This document shows, one piece after another, positions 43,658 through 52,262 of a stretch of DNA of 64,000 bases. Source of the stretch: Nostoc sp. ATCC 53789 (lineage in GTDB: Bacteria > Cyanobacteriota > Cyanobacteriia > Cyanobacteriales > Nostocaceae); the NCBI RefSeq assembly GCF_009873495.1, contig NZ_CP046703.1, positions 5,002,501-5,066,500 of the forward strand, written 5' to 3'. Made by a program: the position numbers and the translations under genes. How positions within the stretch are numbered: the first letter of the stretch is position 1; every line of letters starts with the position of its first letter. The notes beneath the pieces were generated by a model. The model saw only the letters and a list, made by a program, of their open reading frames with translations, was not told the origin of the DNA and did not search any database.

Positions 43658-45130
43658 ATGGAAAAAAACCTGCCACTAAAACTAGACACTGAAACCCTAA
43701 AACAGTTGGAGAAAGAGCAACTGGTAGAGATGCTTATGGAGCAGGCAAAAGCTATAGAACAGCTAAAATCCAGAGTAATAGAACTAGAATCTGTAATAGA
43801 GAAACTCAAAGTTAGTAGAGACTTAGACAGCACAACATCATCAAAACCACCGTCGGCAGACATCCTCAAAAAAACCGAGAAAAAACTTGAAGATGAAGCA
43901 GGGGAGAGTGAAACGCCAAAACGGAAACCAGGAGGACAGCCAGGACATCGGGGAAAAACGAGAAAGGGTTTTGGGAGAGTAGATAGGTTTGAGATATTAA
44001 GACCGCAAGTGTGTTTTTGTTGTGGTCAAAAGGAATTCAGTAACGAACCAATAAAAATAGAAACCCAGCAAGTAGCACAGTTGGTAGAAAGACCTATCGA
44101 AATCGTAGAATATCAAAGACATACCTGTATTTGCAGCGAGTGTGGGTCAAAACAAACAGCAGACTGGTCGCCAGAAATAGTACCGGGACAAGATATAGGA
44201 ATCAGACTGCAAGCTTTCTTGGGATGGATAAATAATTACGGGCATTTACCATACGAGAAACAACAAGAATTGTTGTGGGAACTGGGTGAAATAGAAATTG
44301 GAGTCGGGACTTTAGTAGCCACAAATGAACGAATAGATGGTGCCGTAGCTCAAAGTATTGACAACCTTAAAGAGTGGATAAAACAAACCCAGCCGAATAT
44401 CCATTCGGATGAAACACCTTGGGTAATCAAAGGGGTAAAAGAATGGTTATGGATTTTTGCCAATACCGATTTCGCTTTATTTCATGCGGCTGATACTCGT
44501 TCTCGCGCCGAATTAGAGGCAATTTTGGGTTCAAGTTACTCTGGTGTACTCAGTTCTGATGACTTTAGTGCTTATAACGGTTATCCGGTGAAAGCCCAAC
44601 AGAAATGTCAGGCGCATTTACGCCGTCACTTCAAGAAACTCATCTTAATTCCTGGCTTGAATAACAAAGAGATTGGGTCAGCATTTGTCAGCCTGATAGA
44701 TGAAGGTTTTAAAAACTATGCTCTCTTCCAACAAACTAAAAACATTGATGAGTTCTGGAGTTGGGCATCCGAGTTTAAAATAAAAGTTGAATCTTCCATT
44801 CATTCATGGATTGATAAAGCTGGAGGAGAAGCTGGTAAACTTTTACGCTCCTTACGTAATAAAGCTCATCAATGGTGGTATTTCTTAGACCACCCGGACA
44901 TACCCCCTGATAATAATTTAGCAGAACGAACATTACGTTTAGCAGTCACAAAACGAAAAGTCAGTGGTGGTTCTCGTTCTATGAAGCGATTCCAAGATAC
45001 TGCTAATTTATTGACTGTTATACAAACTTGTCGCCGTCAAGGACGCTCTGTAATTGAGTTTTTTGACCAAGCTATCAAAGCGATGGTTAACTCTTCTGTG
45101 CAGACCCCTTCTTTAATTCCTCTCGTTTAG
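43658..45130 (+). CDS. tnpC: IS66-family transposase (TnpC-type)
   Basis: The 490-residue transposase has the full TnpC layout. An N-terminal leucine-zipper-like helix (EKEQLVEMLMEQAKAIEQL) comes first. A zinc-finger region with CFCCGQ and CICSECG lies at roughly 115-170. The DDE domain has NIHSDETPWVIKG, SSDDFSAYNGYP, and NNLAERTLRLAVTKRK, with the last catalytic Glu near 430. KPGGQPGHRGKTR is also an IS66 mark. No frameshift or stop is seen, so it could be active. The stop abuts the right inverted repeat. Confidence 0.96.
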   Translation: MEKNLPLKLDTETLKQLEKEQLVEMLMEQAKAIEQLKSRVIELESVIEKLKVSRDLDSTTSSKPPSADILKKTEKKLEDEAGESETPKRKPGGQPGHRGKTRKGFGRVDRFEILRPQVCFCCGQKEFSNEPIKIETQQVAQLVERPIEIVEYQRHTCICSECGSKQTADWSPEIVPGQDIGIRLQAFLGWINNYGHLPYEKQQELLWELGEIEIGVGTLVATNERIDGAVAQSIDNLKEWIKQTQPNIHSDETPWVIKGVKEWLWIFANTDFALFHAADTRSRAELEAILGSSYSGVLSSDDFSAYNGYPVKAQQKCQAHLRRHFKKLILIPGLNNKEIGSAFVSLIDEGFKNYALFQQTKNIDEFWSWASEFKIKVESSIHSWIDKAGGEAGKLLRSLRNKAHQWWYFLDHPDIPPDNNLAERTLRLAVTKRKVSGGSRSMKRFQDTANLLTVIQTCRRQGRSVIEFFDQAIKAMVNSSVQTPSLIPLV

Positions 45131-45144
45131 ACCTGAATCCTTAC
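45131..45144. repeat. IS66 right inverted repeat
   Basis: ACCTGAATCCTTAC is the exact inverse complement of the left end. It supplies the TAA that now ends the upstream GTPase fragment. Confidence 0.93.
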
Positions 45145-45152
45145 GGATTTTC
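45145..45152. repeat. IS66 target-site duplication, right copy
   Basis: GGATTTTC, identical to the left copy at 43590-43597. Confidence 0.95.
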
Positions 45153-46091
45153 ATCAAGTCCTTTGGTATCAATGACTGAATCGAACTGAGACAAGTTTGA
45201 ACCAGATAAAACATCATAGCTCACGTAAAGATATATTTTCTTCGGAATAGCAAATTCCTGGAACTCAGCAGTATTAATAGCAGCAAAGGTATTTTTTATC
45301 CATTGCTGCTCATTTTTTTGATTATCAAATTCAATCCTATTCGTCGTTCTAGATCCCAGGCTTGCATTATTCAAGGTAAGCTTTTGAAATTTATTTAATG
45401 CAATTTTTTTTAATTCATCTAACCTTAACTTATCAAGTTCTTCTCCAGGCTCTAATTTTTTTGATTCATCTAATACAATTTTATCAAATCCTTCTTTCGC
45501 TGGATCGATGGTTTCATTTTTCTTTTTCTTATCAACATAAATTGTTTTATAACGTAACTTCATTCCTATAATGTTCCTAATAGCTCTATCAATTTCTTTA
45601 GAAATAATTACTCTCTGATCTGGCTGAGGATTATCTTTATTCGCAATATATTCGCAGAATTCGGTAATAATATTTTCCATTTCATCAACTGTATAAGGCT
45701 CTATCTCTATGTAAGTTTTTTCAGATGCTTTGATAATTACTTCACATATAGTAGTTCTGCCTGCCCCAGTTGATAGTAGCTCTTTGGTTTCGGTTACATC
45801 TTCAGTTTTAACACCACTAGTTTTGGAAATCTTCAAATCAGTTATTAAATTAAAAAGATGGCAAATAGCTGTCGTCTTTCCTTGACCAATAGTACCTATA
45901 AAAGCAATTTTATATTTTTCTATACTAAGAATTTTTTCTATTTCATCTAATCGCTCTAACTTGGATTTCAGGTTATTAATGCAAATATGATTAGGTATAT
46001 TAATTTCCGAATGACCTGAAATTTTATTTATTTCTTTACTCAAATCTTGTTTCAATAATGCAATCTCTTCTTGCCACGTTATCGTCAACAT
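45145..46091 (-). pseudogene. 5' part of GTPase gene cut by IS66
   Basis: This half encodes a P-loop NTPase. Residues 1-60 are helical, then KIAFIGTIGQGKTTAICHLF gives the G1/Walker A motif (GTIGQGKTT, residues 66-74). TGAGRTTICEV near 110 could be switch I (G2). DTKG (308-311) is the G3 motif. The frame ends three codons later where the IS begins, and translation stops in the IS end. Joined to 43589-42467 the gene has 689 codons. The DTKG motif and helical stalk suggest a dynamin-like GTPase. Confidence 0.85.
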
Positions 46092-46288
46092 ACTGTTTAC
46101 CCTATTTCGATGCTTACTTACTTGATATTTACAGTATGCCCATTATGGTTGAATATCTAACAACAACCTCATAACACTACCAAACCCTTCTCTGGTAAGC
46201 TTTTAGCCATTTGGTGATGAGCAAGGCGATCGCTAATTTTGGCTGAGTTAAAGGTTCTGGTAGAAATACGTAATGGCCGCACAAACTA

Positions 46289-46365
46289 AGTCCGTCTGCG
46301 TGGACTCCAGCAAGTCGAAACCCACGGAGGTGGGTTTTGTCTGTATAGCTGCGATTTCTAATCGC
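46289..46365. repeat. three-hairpin dispersed spacer element
   Basis: Three short inverted repeats stand in a row: AGTCC/GGACT (46289-46306), AACCCAC/GTGGGTT (46319-46336, followed by TTGTCT) and GCGATT/AATCGC (46351-46365). This modular shape matches a spacer element common in Nostoc genomes as I remember them. It occupies the 355-bp gap between the GTPase and the next gene. The middle hairpin could terminate plus-strand transcripts. Confidence 0.5.
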
Positions 46366-46446
46366 CAGTGATAGGGTATTTTACTGGCAGTTAAGGAATA
46401 AATGGTTTTAAAATGGTGCAATCTTAAAATACTTAGGGGTGCAGCT

Positions 46447-46944
46447 ATGTCGCTACGCAATGAGCCTTTAGATTGGCAACTTGAAACGAATAATCCCTAT
46501 ATACCAGTTTATCATCAAGGGAATTTGGTAGGTTTTTTCAAACCAGAATATGCCAATGAAATTATTAAAACTTTAAATGAAGAAGAAGTTTTAAAGAAAG
46601 CACTAAAAATGGCTTGTACTGATTTAATTAAAAAAATCGGCGGCGATACCAGAAAAGTCAATTATTTAATGGAAAAATATGTAAAAACTAGTGAGCGTCC
46701 CAAGCATGGAGCTAGAGCGATCGCAGTTTTACTTCGTGATAGGCAAAAAGAGCTGGATTTGAGTAATCAGGAGTTTGCAAAATTCTGCGACACCTTTAAA
46801 TTATCCCCTACTGAACTGAATAATATTTATGCTGGAGAAGCATTTGATGATAGTTTGTTAGCGCCCCTTTCACGTATATTAGGGATGGCAAAAGAGCAAT
46901 TGCTGAAAGTGCGAGATGGTTCCGAAGAATCAAGTAATACATGA
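46447..46944 (+). CDS. HTH-like hypothetical protein
   Basis: This 165-residue protein starts at the ATG at 46447 behind AGGGGTGCAGCT. The frame is open 15 codons upstream. The first half contains VYHQGNLVGFFKPEYANEIIKTL. The second half has DRQKELDLSNQEFAKFCDTF then LSPTELNNIYAGEAFDDSLL, which reads like an XRE-type HTH. It may be an antitoxin-like or regulatory protein. The next gene begins 35 bp on, so they may be co-transcribed. Confidence 0.65.
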   Translation: MSLRNEPLDWQLETNNPYIPVYHQGNLVGFFKPEYANEIIKTLNEEEVLKKALKMACTDLIKKIGGDTRKVNYLMEKYVKTSERPKHGARAIAVLLRDRQKELDLSNQEFAKFCDTFKLSPTELNNIYAGEAFDDSLLAPLSRILGMAKEQLLKVRDGSEESSNT

Positions 46945-46979
46945 AACAGCAAATCAAAATTTTCAAATAATCTAAAATT

Positions 46980-47873
46980 GTGAAAACAGACATCATTTTT
47001 TATCGGCTGTTTCAAGAATTCCCTGATATCTTTTTTGAACTTATTGGTAATCCTCCAGAATCAGCTAGCCTTTATCAATTTTCATCAGTTGAAATCAAAC
47101 AAACAGCCTTCAGAATCGATGGTGTGTTTCTGCCTACACAAGGAAGCGAGAACCCGATTTACTTTGTAGAAGTGCAATTTCAAGCTGATGGGGAAATTTA
47201 TTCACGGCTAATTGCAGAAATATGTTTATACCTCCGTCAAAATCAACCATCAAATGACTGGGGTGCTGTGGTTTTATACCCAAACAGGAATGTAGATACA
47301 GGCGATATCAAACATTACCGTGAGTTTTTCACAAGTGGGCGCGTCAGACGCATTTATTTGGATGAATTAGGTGAGGCTGCATCGCTTCCAATTGGCATTG
47401 CAACTGCTAAATTAGTAATTGCAACCGACGATATAGCGATCGCACAAGCAAGAGAGTTGATAGACAGAACTAAGTCCGAGATAAACTCACCACCAAAACA
47501 GCAGCAATTATTACAATTTATCGAGACTATTTTGGCTTATAAGTTTCCCACAATGAGTAGGGAGGAGATGGAGGAAATGTTTGGATTAAGCGAGTTAAAG
47601 CAAACCAGATTTTATCAGGAAGCCTTTCAGGAGGGTGTTGAACAAGGTAAGGTTCAAGGCATCGAACAAGGCATTTAACAAGGTAAGGTTCAAGGCATTG
47701 AACAAGGCATTGAACAAGGTAAGGTTCAAGGCATTGAACAAGGTAGGGTTCAAGGCATTGAACAAGGTAAACTCAGAGCAGTACCAGCAATGTTGGCAGC
47801 CGGGTTGACTGTAGAACAAGTAGCACAGGCGCTAGATTTGAGTGTCGAACAAGTTAGACAAGCCGCGCAGTAG
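46980..47873 (+). pseudogene. Rpn-family (DUF2887) nuclease gene with in-frame ochre
   Basis: The first 232 codons encode a DUF2887/Rpn-type protein: KTDIIFYRLFQEFPDIFFELIG, FRIDGVFLP, PIYFVEVQFQADGEIY (a D...ExQ variant of the PD-(D/E)XK core), and WGAVVLYP. Near the C-terminus a tandem repeat encoding VQGIEQGK units begins. A TAA at 47676-47678 stands where other units have CAA. The same frame continues for 64 codons to a TAG at 47871, ending with the family's VEQVAQALDLSVEQVRQ helix. So a single C-to-T change probably truncated it. The core domain is intact, so the short product might still work. Confidence 0.8.
47637..47770 (+). repeat. in-frame tandem repeat (CAAGGCATTGAACAAGG)
   Basis: Units of GGCATTGAACAA and GGTAAGGTTCAA alternate about five times, encoding (V)QGIEQGK repeats in the C-terminal linker of the Rpn protein. 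The ochre codon at 47676 lies inside. Such arrays change length readily by slippage. Confidence 0.85.
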
Positions 47874-47900
47874 GATTCTTCTGATCAAGGAGTAGAGGAA

Positions 47901-48236
47901 TTGGTGGACTACAACATAGGAACTATGAGTTTCAAAGATACAAAAATTTATCAAGAAGCATTTGAAGAAGGGCGTTTGGAAGGTTTACGGCAATCAGTAC
48001 CTCGTCTATTAGATTTAGCGTTAACTATTGAGCAAGTTGCGGAGGGATTAGGTTTAACTATAAACCAAGTTCAAAACGCAAAACTCTATCATGATGGCAT
48101 CCAAATAGGGGAGCGTAGAGCCAAATTACAATTAATACCCACCTTGTTGAAATTTGGGGTGACAGTGGAACAAGTGGCTGAGGCATTTGATTTCAGTGTC
48201 GAAGAAGTCAGACAAGTAGCACAAAGTCAACCTTGA
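47901..48236 (+). pseudogene. C-terminal fragment of a second Rpn-like gene
   Basis: This frame (111 codons from a TTG, or 103 from the ATG at 47925) lacks the nuclease core. It begins SFKDTKIYQEAFEEGRLEGLRQ, which lines up with LKQTRFYQEAFQEGVEQG of the preceding gene. It ends TVEQVAEAFDFSVEEVRQVA, matching TVEQVAQALDLSVEQVRQAA. It is therefore the tail of a paralogue, left by a partial duplication or deletion. It could be expressed as a small helical protein, since AGAGGAA precedes it. Confidence 0.6.
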
Positions 48237-48391
48237 GATAGATGTGGTAAATTTTATCCGTGGCTCAAGCCAAATTTAGTTTGCGGCTTCCAAACTTGAT
48301 CACGACGAATTTATAGTTAATTTTTGTTAATATTAGAGGCGGTGTTAGTACTTCGTCCTCAACCACCCACTCCCTACCTGAGAGAAACTTA

Positions 48392-50077
48392 ATGCTGCGA
48401 CTAGAACATATAAGTAAAATTTATCCCACAGGCGAAGTTCTCAAAGATATCAACTGGGAAGTTAAACCAGGCGATCGCATTGGCTTAGTCGGTGTCAATG
48501 GTGCTGGAAAATCCACCCAACTAAAAATCATCTCTGGGGAAATGGAACCCACCGCCGGCGAAATTATTCGTCCTAATAGCTTACATATAGCCTACCTTAA
48601 CCAAGAGTTTGAAGTAGACCCCACTCGCACCGTTAGAGAAGAATTTTGGACTGTCTTCAAAGAAGCCAACGAAGTACAGTTATCTCTGGCGCACATACCA
48701 CAAGAGATGGAAACGGCTAGCCCAGAAGAACTGGATCGACTGATCGACAAGCTGGATCGCTTGCAGCGTAAATTTGAAGCCTTGGATGGCTACAACTTAG
48801 ATGCACGCATCGGGAAAATTTTACCAGAGATGGGGTTTGGGCTAGAAGATGGCGATCGCCTCGTCAGTGCCTTCAGTGGTGGTTGGCAAATGCGGATGAG
48901 TTTAGGTAAAATCCTGCTGCAAAAACCTGACTTGTTGCTGCTGGATGAACCGACTAACCACTTAGATTTAGAAACCATTGAGTGGTTGGAAAATTACCTC
49001 AGAGGGCTGGTTACACCGATGGTAATAGTCTCCCATGACCGGGAGTTCCTTGACCGCCTCTGTACCCAAATTGTGGAAACTGAACGTGGCGTTTCCAGTA
49101 CCTACCTTGGTAACTACTCAGCATATTTGGAACAAAAAGCCGAAAGTCAATCAGCACAACTTAGTGCTTACGAACGTCAGCAAAAAGAATTAGAGAAACA
49201 GCAAACCTTTGTTGATAGATTCCGCGCCAGTGCTACCCGCAGTACCCAGGCAAAAAGCCGGGAAAAGCAACTCGATAAAATTGAGCGCATTGAAGCACCC
49301 ATTGCTGGGGTAAGAACTCTACACTTCCGTTTTCCCCCTGCACCCCGCAGTGGACGCGAGGTAGTAGACATTAAAGATTTAACTCATCTTTATGGTGATA
49401 AAATCCTGTTTTTGGCAGCAAATCTCCTAATTGAAAGAGGCGATCGCATTGCTTTTCTTGGCCCCAACGGTGCTGGAAAATCTACCCTTCTGCGCGTAAT
49501 TATGGGTATGGAACCACCAACTGAAGGTAGCGTTCAATTAGGGGATCATAACGTTATTCCCGGTTACTTTGAGCAAAATCAAGCTGAAGCTTTAGACTTG
49601 AAGAAAACTGTCATGGAAACTATCCATGATGAAGTTCCAGACTGGGATAATCAAGAAGTCCGCACGCTTTTGGGACGCTTCTTATTTACTGGTGATACTG
49701 TATTTAAGGCAGTCGGGGCATTAAGTGGAGGAGAAAAAGCTCGTTTGGCCTTGGCAAAAATGCTCTTACGTCCCGCGAACTTATTAATTTTAGATGAGCC
49801 GACAAACCACCTAGATATTCCAGCGAAGGAAATGCTGGAAGAAGCGCTGAAAAACTATGATGGTACGGCAATTGTAGTTTCCCACGATCGCTACTTTATT
49901 TCTCAAGTAGCTAACAAAATCGTCGAAATTCGTGATGGTGAATTCCGCGTTTACTTAGGAGACTATCATTACTATCTCCAGAAAATTGTCGAAGAAAAAG
50001 AACAAGCAAAATTAGCTGCGATCGCTGCCGAAAAAGCTGCTAAAAAAGCTGGGAAAGCTTCTACCAAAAAGAAATAA
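48392..50077 (+). CDS. ABC-F family ATPase
   Basis: ABC-F proteins are soluble ATPases with two nucleotide-binding domains that act on ribosomes. Residues 1-250 hold GVNGAGKSTQLKI (Walker A, near 35), SGGWQMRMSLGKIL and LLLLDEPTNHLDLETIEWLE. Residues 320-530 hold GPNGAGKSTLLRV, LSGGEKARLALAKML and ILDEPTNHLDIP. The linker (about 240-310) is a charged helical pair. There is no membrane domain. A Lys/Ala-rich C-terminal tail (KAAKKAGKASTKKK) follows. The length of 561 is normal. The exact subfamily is unclear. Confidence 0.93.
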   Translation: MLRLEHISKIYPTGEVLKDINWEVKPGDRIGLVGVNGAGKSTQLKIISGEMEPTAGEIIRPNSLHIAYLNQEFEVDPTRTVREEFWTVFKEANEVQLSLAHIPQEMETASPEELDRLIDKLDRLQRKFEALDGYNLDARIGKILPEMGFGLEDGDRLVSAFSGGWQMRMSLGKILLQKPDLLLLDEPTNHLDLETIEWLENYLRGLVTPMVIVSHDREFLDRLCTQIVETERGVSSTYLGNYSAYLEQKAESQSAQLSAYERQQKELEKQQTFVDRFRASATRSTQAKSREKQLDKIERIEAPIAGVRTLHFRFPPAPRSGREVVDIKDLTHLYGDKILFLAANLLIERGDRIAFLGPNGAGKSTLLRVIMGMEPPTEGSVQLGDHNVIPGYFEQNQAEALDLKKTVMETIHDEVPDWDNQEVRTLLGRFLFTGDTVFKAVGALSGGEKARLALAKMLLRPANLLILDEPTNHLDIPAKEMLEEALKNYDGTAIVVSHDRYFISQVANKIVEIRDGEFRVYLGDYHYYLQKIVEEKEQAKLAAIAAEKAAKKAGKASTKKK

Positions 50078-50091
50078 GTGATTGAATACGG

Positions 50092-50125
50092 ACTTAGTAG
50101 TAGTGCTAAAAGGCTACTACTAAGT
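50092..50125 (+). terminator. terminator after the ABC-F gene
   Basis: ACTTAGTAGTAG (50092-50103) and CTACTACTAAGT (50114-50125) form a perfect 12-bp stem with a ten-base loop. AATCATTTATT follows. It is AT-rich, but its place is right. Confidence 0.6.
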
Positions 50126-50298
50126 AATCATTTATTATTAGCGCTCAACAAAATTACAGAATAATCGCTAAGGTTTAAAAAATATTTCAAAAAACTGTAA
50201 GTCTTTCATAAAAGAAATTAATAAGCAAAAATTCACTTGCGACGTGGATTAGCAATGGTATCATTCGGGTATTACAAAAAGTAAAGGGCAATTTTACT

Positions 50299-51897
50299 AT
50301 GACCAAAGCACCTGTTGCTCCTGTGGTGCTAGTCATTTTAGACGGATGGGGCTACTGCGAAGAAAAGCGAGGAAACGCTATTGTTGCTGCTAAAACTCCC
50401 ATTGTGGACAGTTTATGGACAGCTTACCCGCACACTCTCATCCGCACATCAGGAAAAGCCGTAGGGTTGCCAGAGGGTCAAATGGGCAACTCGGAAGTTG
50501 GTCATTTGAACATTGGTGCTGGGCGAGTTGTACCGCAAGAACTGGTACGCATCTCTGATGCGGTCGAAGACGGTTCTATTGCATTAAACCCAGCACTTGT
50601 CAAAATTTGCCAGGAAGTTCGTTCTCGGAATAGCAAGCTACATCTAGTCGGGCTTTGTTCTGAGGGAGGGGTACATTCGCATATCACCCATCTATTCGGA
50701 CTACTTGACTTAGCCAAAAACCAGCAAATTCCAGAAGTTTGTATCCACGCCATCACCGATGGTCGTGACACCGCCCCAACAGAAGGGGTAAAAGCAATCA
50801 CACTGCTGCAAGATTATTTAGACCGTACAGGAATTGGACGCATAGTCACCCTCAGCGGTCGCTACTACGCGATGGATCGCGATCACCGATGGGATCGGGT
50901 CAAACGCGCCTACGACGTGATGACCCAAGATGGTACAGGTGATAATCGCACGGCTGTGGAAATCTTGCAAGCATCTTACGCCGAAGGGGTAAAAGATGAA
51001 TTTATCAACCCCATCCGAATTGCACCCGGCGCAATAGAACCAGGGGATGGGGTGATATTTTTCAACTTCCGCCCCGATCGCTCCAGACAACTGACTCAAG
51101 CTTTGGTCAGTGCCACTTTTAACGGTTTTGAAAGACAGCAAATTACACCACTGTCTTTTGTCACTTTTACACAGTATGATTCAGACTTACCTGTAGCTGT
51201 AGCCTTTGAGCCTCAGAATCTCAGTAACATTCTGGGAGAAGTCATAGCTAATCATGGTCTGAATCAGTTCCGCACCGCCGAAACAGAAAAATATGCCCAC
51301 GTCACCTATTTCTTTAATGGGGGTCTGGAGGAACCTTTTGCTGGAGAAGATCGGGAATTAGTAAGCAGCCCAATGGTCGCTACTTACGATCACGCCCCAG
51401 CGATGTCAGCAGCAGCAGTTACAGATGTTGCGATCGCTGCGATTCAAAAGGGTACGTATTCTCTAGTTGTAATTAACTATGCCAATCCAGACATGGTAGG
51501 GCATACTGGTCAAATCGACGCTACCATTACAGCAATTGAAACAGTTGATCGCTGTTTAGGTCGCTTACTAGAGAGCGTTATCAAAGCCGGTGGGACAACA
51601 ATTATTACTGCCGATCATGGCAACGCTGAGTATATGCTAGATGATGGGGGTAATCCCTGGACAGCCCACACCACTAACCCAGTCCCCTTTATATTGGTAG
51701 AAGGCGAGAAAGTCAAAATCCCTGGATATGGTACAAATGTCGAACTGCGAAGCGATGGTAAGCTATCCGATATTGCCCCCACAATTCTAGAGATTTTACA
51801 GCTGCCTCAACCACCAGAGATGACAGGGCGATCGCTGCTGAAAACAGCAGATTATGAACTGCAACGCACTCGCACCCCTGTGCAAGTAGGGCTGTAA
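50299..51897 (+). CDS. gpmI: 2,3-bisphosphoglycerate-independent phosphoglycerate mutase
   Basis: This enzyme interconverts 3- and 2-phosphoglycerate in glycolysis and in carbon fixation outflow, using two Mn ions and a phosphoserine. The 532 residues have VILDGWGYCEEKRGNAI with the metal Asp, GNSEVGHLNIGAGR with the catalytic Ser, AITDGRDTAP, GRYYAMDRDHRWDR and TADHGNAEYM. Length is normal. The next gene is secG. Confidence 0.97.
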   Translation: MTKAPVAPVVLVILDGWGYCEEKRGNAIVAAKTPIVDSLWTAYPHTLIRTSGKAVGLPEGQMGNSEVGHLNIGAGRVVPQELVRISDAVEDGSIALNPALVKICQEVRSRNSKLHLVGLCSEGGVHSHITHLFGLLDLAKNQQIPEVCIHAITDGRDTAPTEGVKAITLLQDYLDRTGIGRIVTLSGRYYAMDRDHRWDRVKRAYDVMTQDGTGDNRTAVEILQASYAEGVKDEFINPIRIAPGAIEPGDGVIFFNFRPDRSRQLTQALVSATFNGFERQQITPLSFVTFTQYDSDLPVAVAFEPQNLSNILGEVIANHGLNQFRTAETEKYAHVTYFFNGGLEEPFAGEDRELVSSPMVATYDHAPAMSAAAVTDVAIAAIQKGTYSLVVINYANPDMVGHTGQIDATITAIETVDRCLGRLLESVIKAGGTTIITADHGNAEYMLDDGGNPWTAHTTNPVPFILVEGEKVKIPGYGTNVELRSDGKLSDIAPTILEILQLPQPPEMTGRSLLKTADYELQRTRTPVQVGL

Positions 51898-51916
51898 AAG
51901 AGTTCTGAGTCCCTGA

Positions 51917-51947
51917 GTTAGGAGTTTTTAGTGAACTCCTAACTTTT
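51917..51947 (+). terminator. terminator after gpmI
   Basis: GTTAGGAG (51917-51924) pairs with CTCCTAAC (51936-51943), followed by TTTT. Position fits gpmI termination, with secG downstream having its own start. Confidence 0.65.
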
Positions 51948-51974
51948 GAATTCAGAATTCAGAATTCAGAATTC
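51948..51974. repeat. GAATTCA heptamer tandem repeat
   Basis: GAATTCA is repeated three times with a partial fourth unit. It lies between the gpmI terminator and secG. Confidence 0.8.
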
Positions 51975-52018
51975 TGTTTTTTGAAAAATTGTTATAAATT
52001 ATAAATGAGATTCCTACC

Positions 52019-52252
52019 ATGACAGCTACTAATATCGTGCAAGGCATTTGGGCGTTTTCCGCCACTGGTTTGATTATCTTAGTTTTACTACATAGCCCCA
52101 AAGGTGATGGTATTGGAGCCATTGGTGGACAAGCCCAGCTATTTAGCAGTACCAAAAGTGCAGAAAACACCTTAAATCGAATTACTTGGGCATTAACAGT
52201 AATTTTCCTCGGTTTAACAGTGGTTTTAAGTGCTGGTTGGCTGCCTAAATAA
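52019..52252 (+). CDS. secG: protein translocase subunit SecG
   Basis: SecG is the small accessory subunit of the SecYEG channel. The 77-residue protein has two membrane helices (about 5-24 and 52-72) joined by the conserved loop LLHSPKGDGIGAIGGQAQLFSS-type segment, in which PKGDGIGAIGG is typical. Normal length. The protease-like gene follows after ten bases, so they may share a transcript. Confidence 0.93.
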   Translation: MTATNIVQGIWAFSATGLIILVLLHSPKGDGIGAIGGQAQLFSSTKSAENTLNRITWALTVIFLGLTVVLSAGWLPK

Positions 52253-52262
52253 GGATAGGTCA

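Larger units (their letters stand above)
43598..45144 (+). mobile_element. complete IS66-family insertion sequence
   Basis: The 1547-bp element is bounded by GTAAGGATTCAGGT at 43598-43611 and its exact inverse at 45131-45144. Both ends are flanked by the 8-bp direct repeat GGATTTTC. It carries only the TnpC-type transposase, without tnpA and tnpB, as in the ISBst12-like subgroup. Intact ends, duplication and transposase imply recent insertion. It broke a GTPase gene lying on the opposite strand. Confidence 0.96.

Noticed and set aside
43606..43869. 87-codon minus-strand frame within the IS66 left end
   Set aside because: It is antisense to the transposase N-terminus, and Ser-rich translation reflects that strand.
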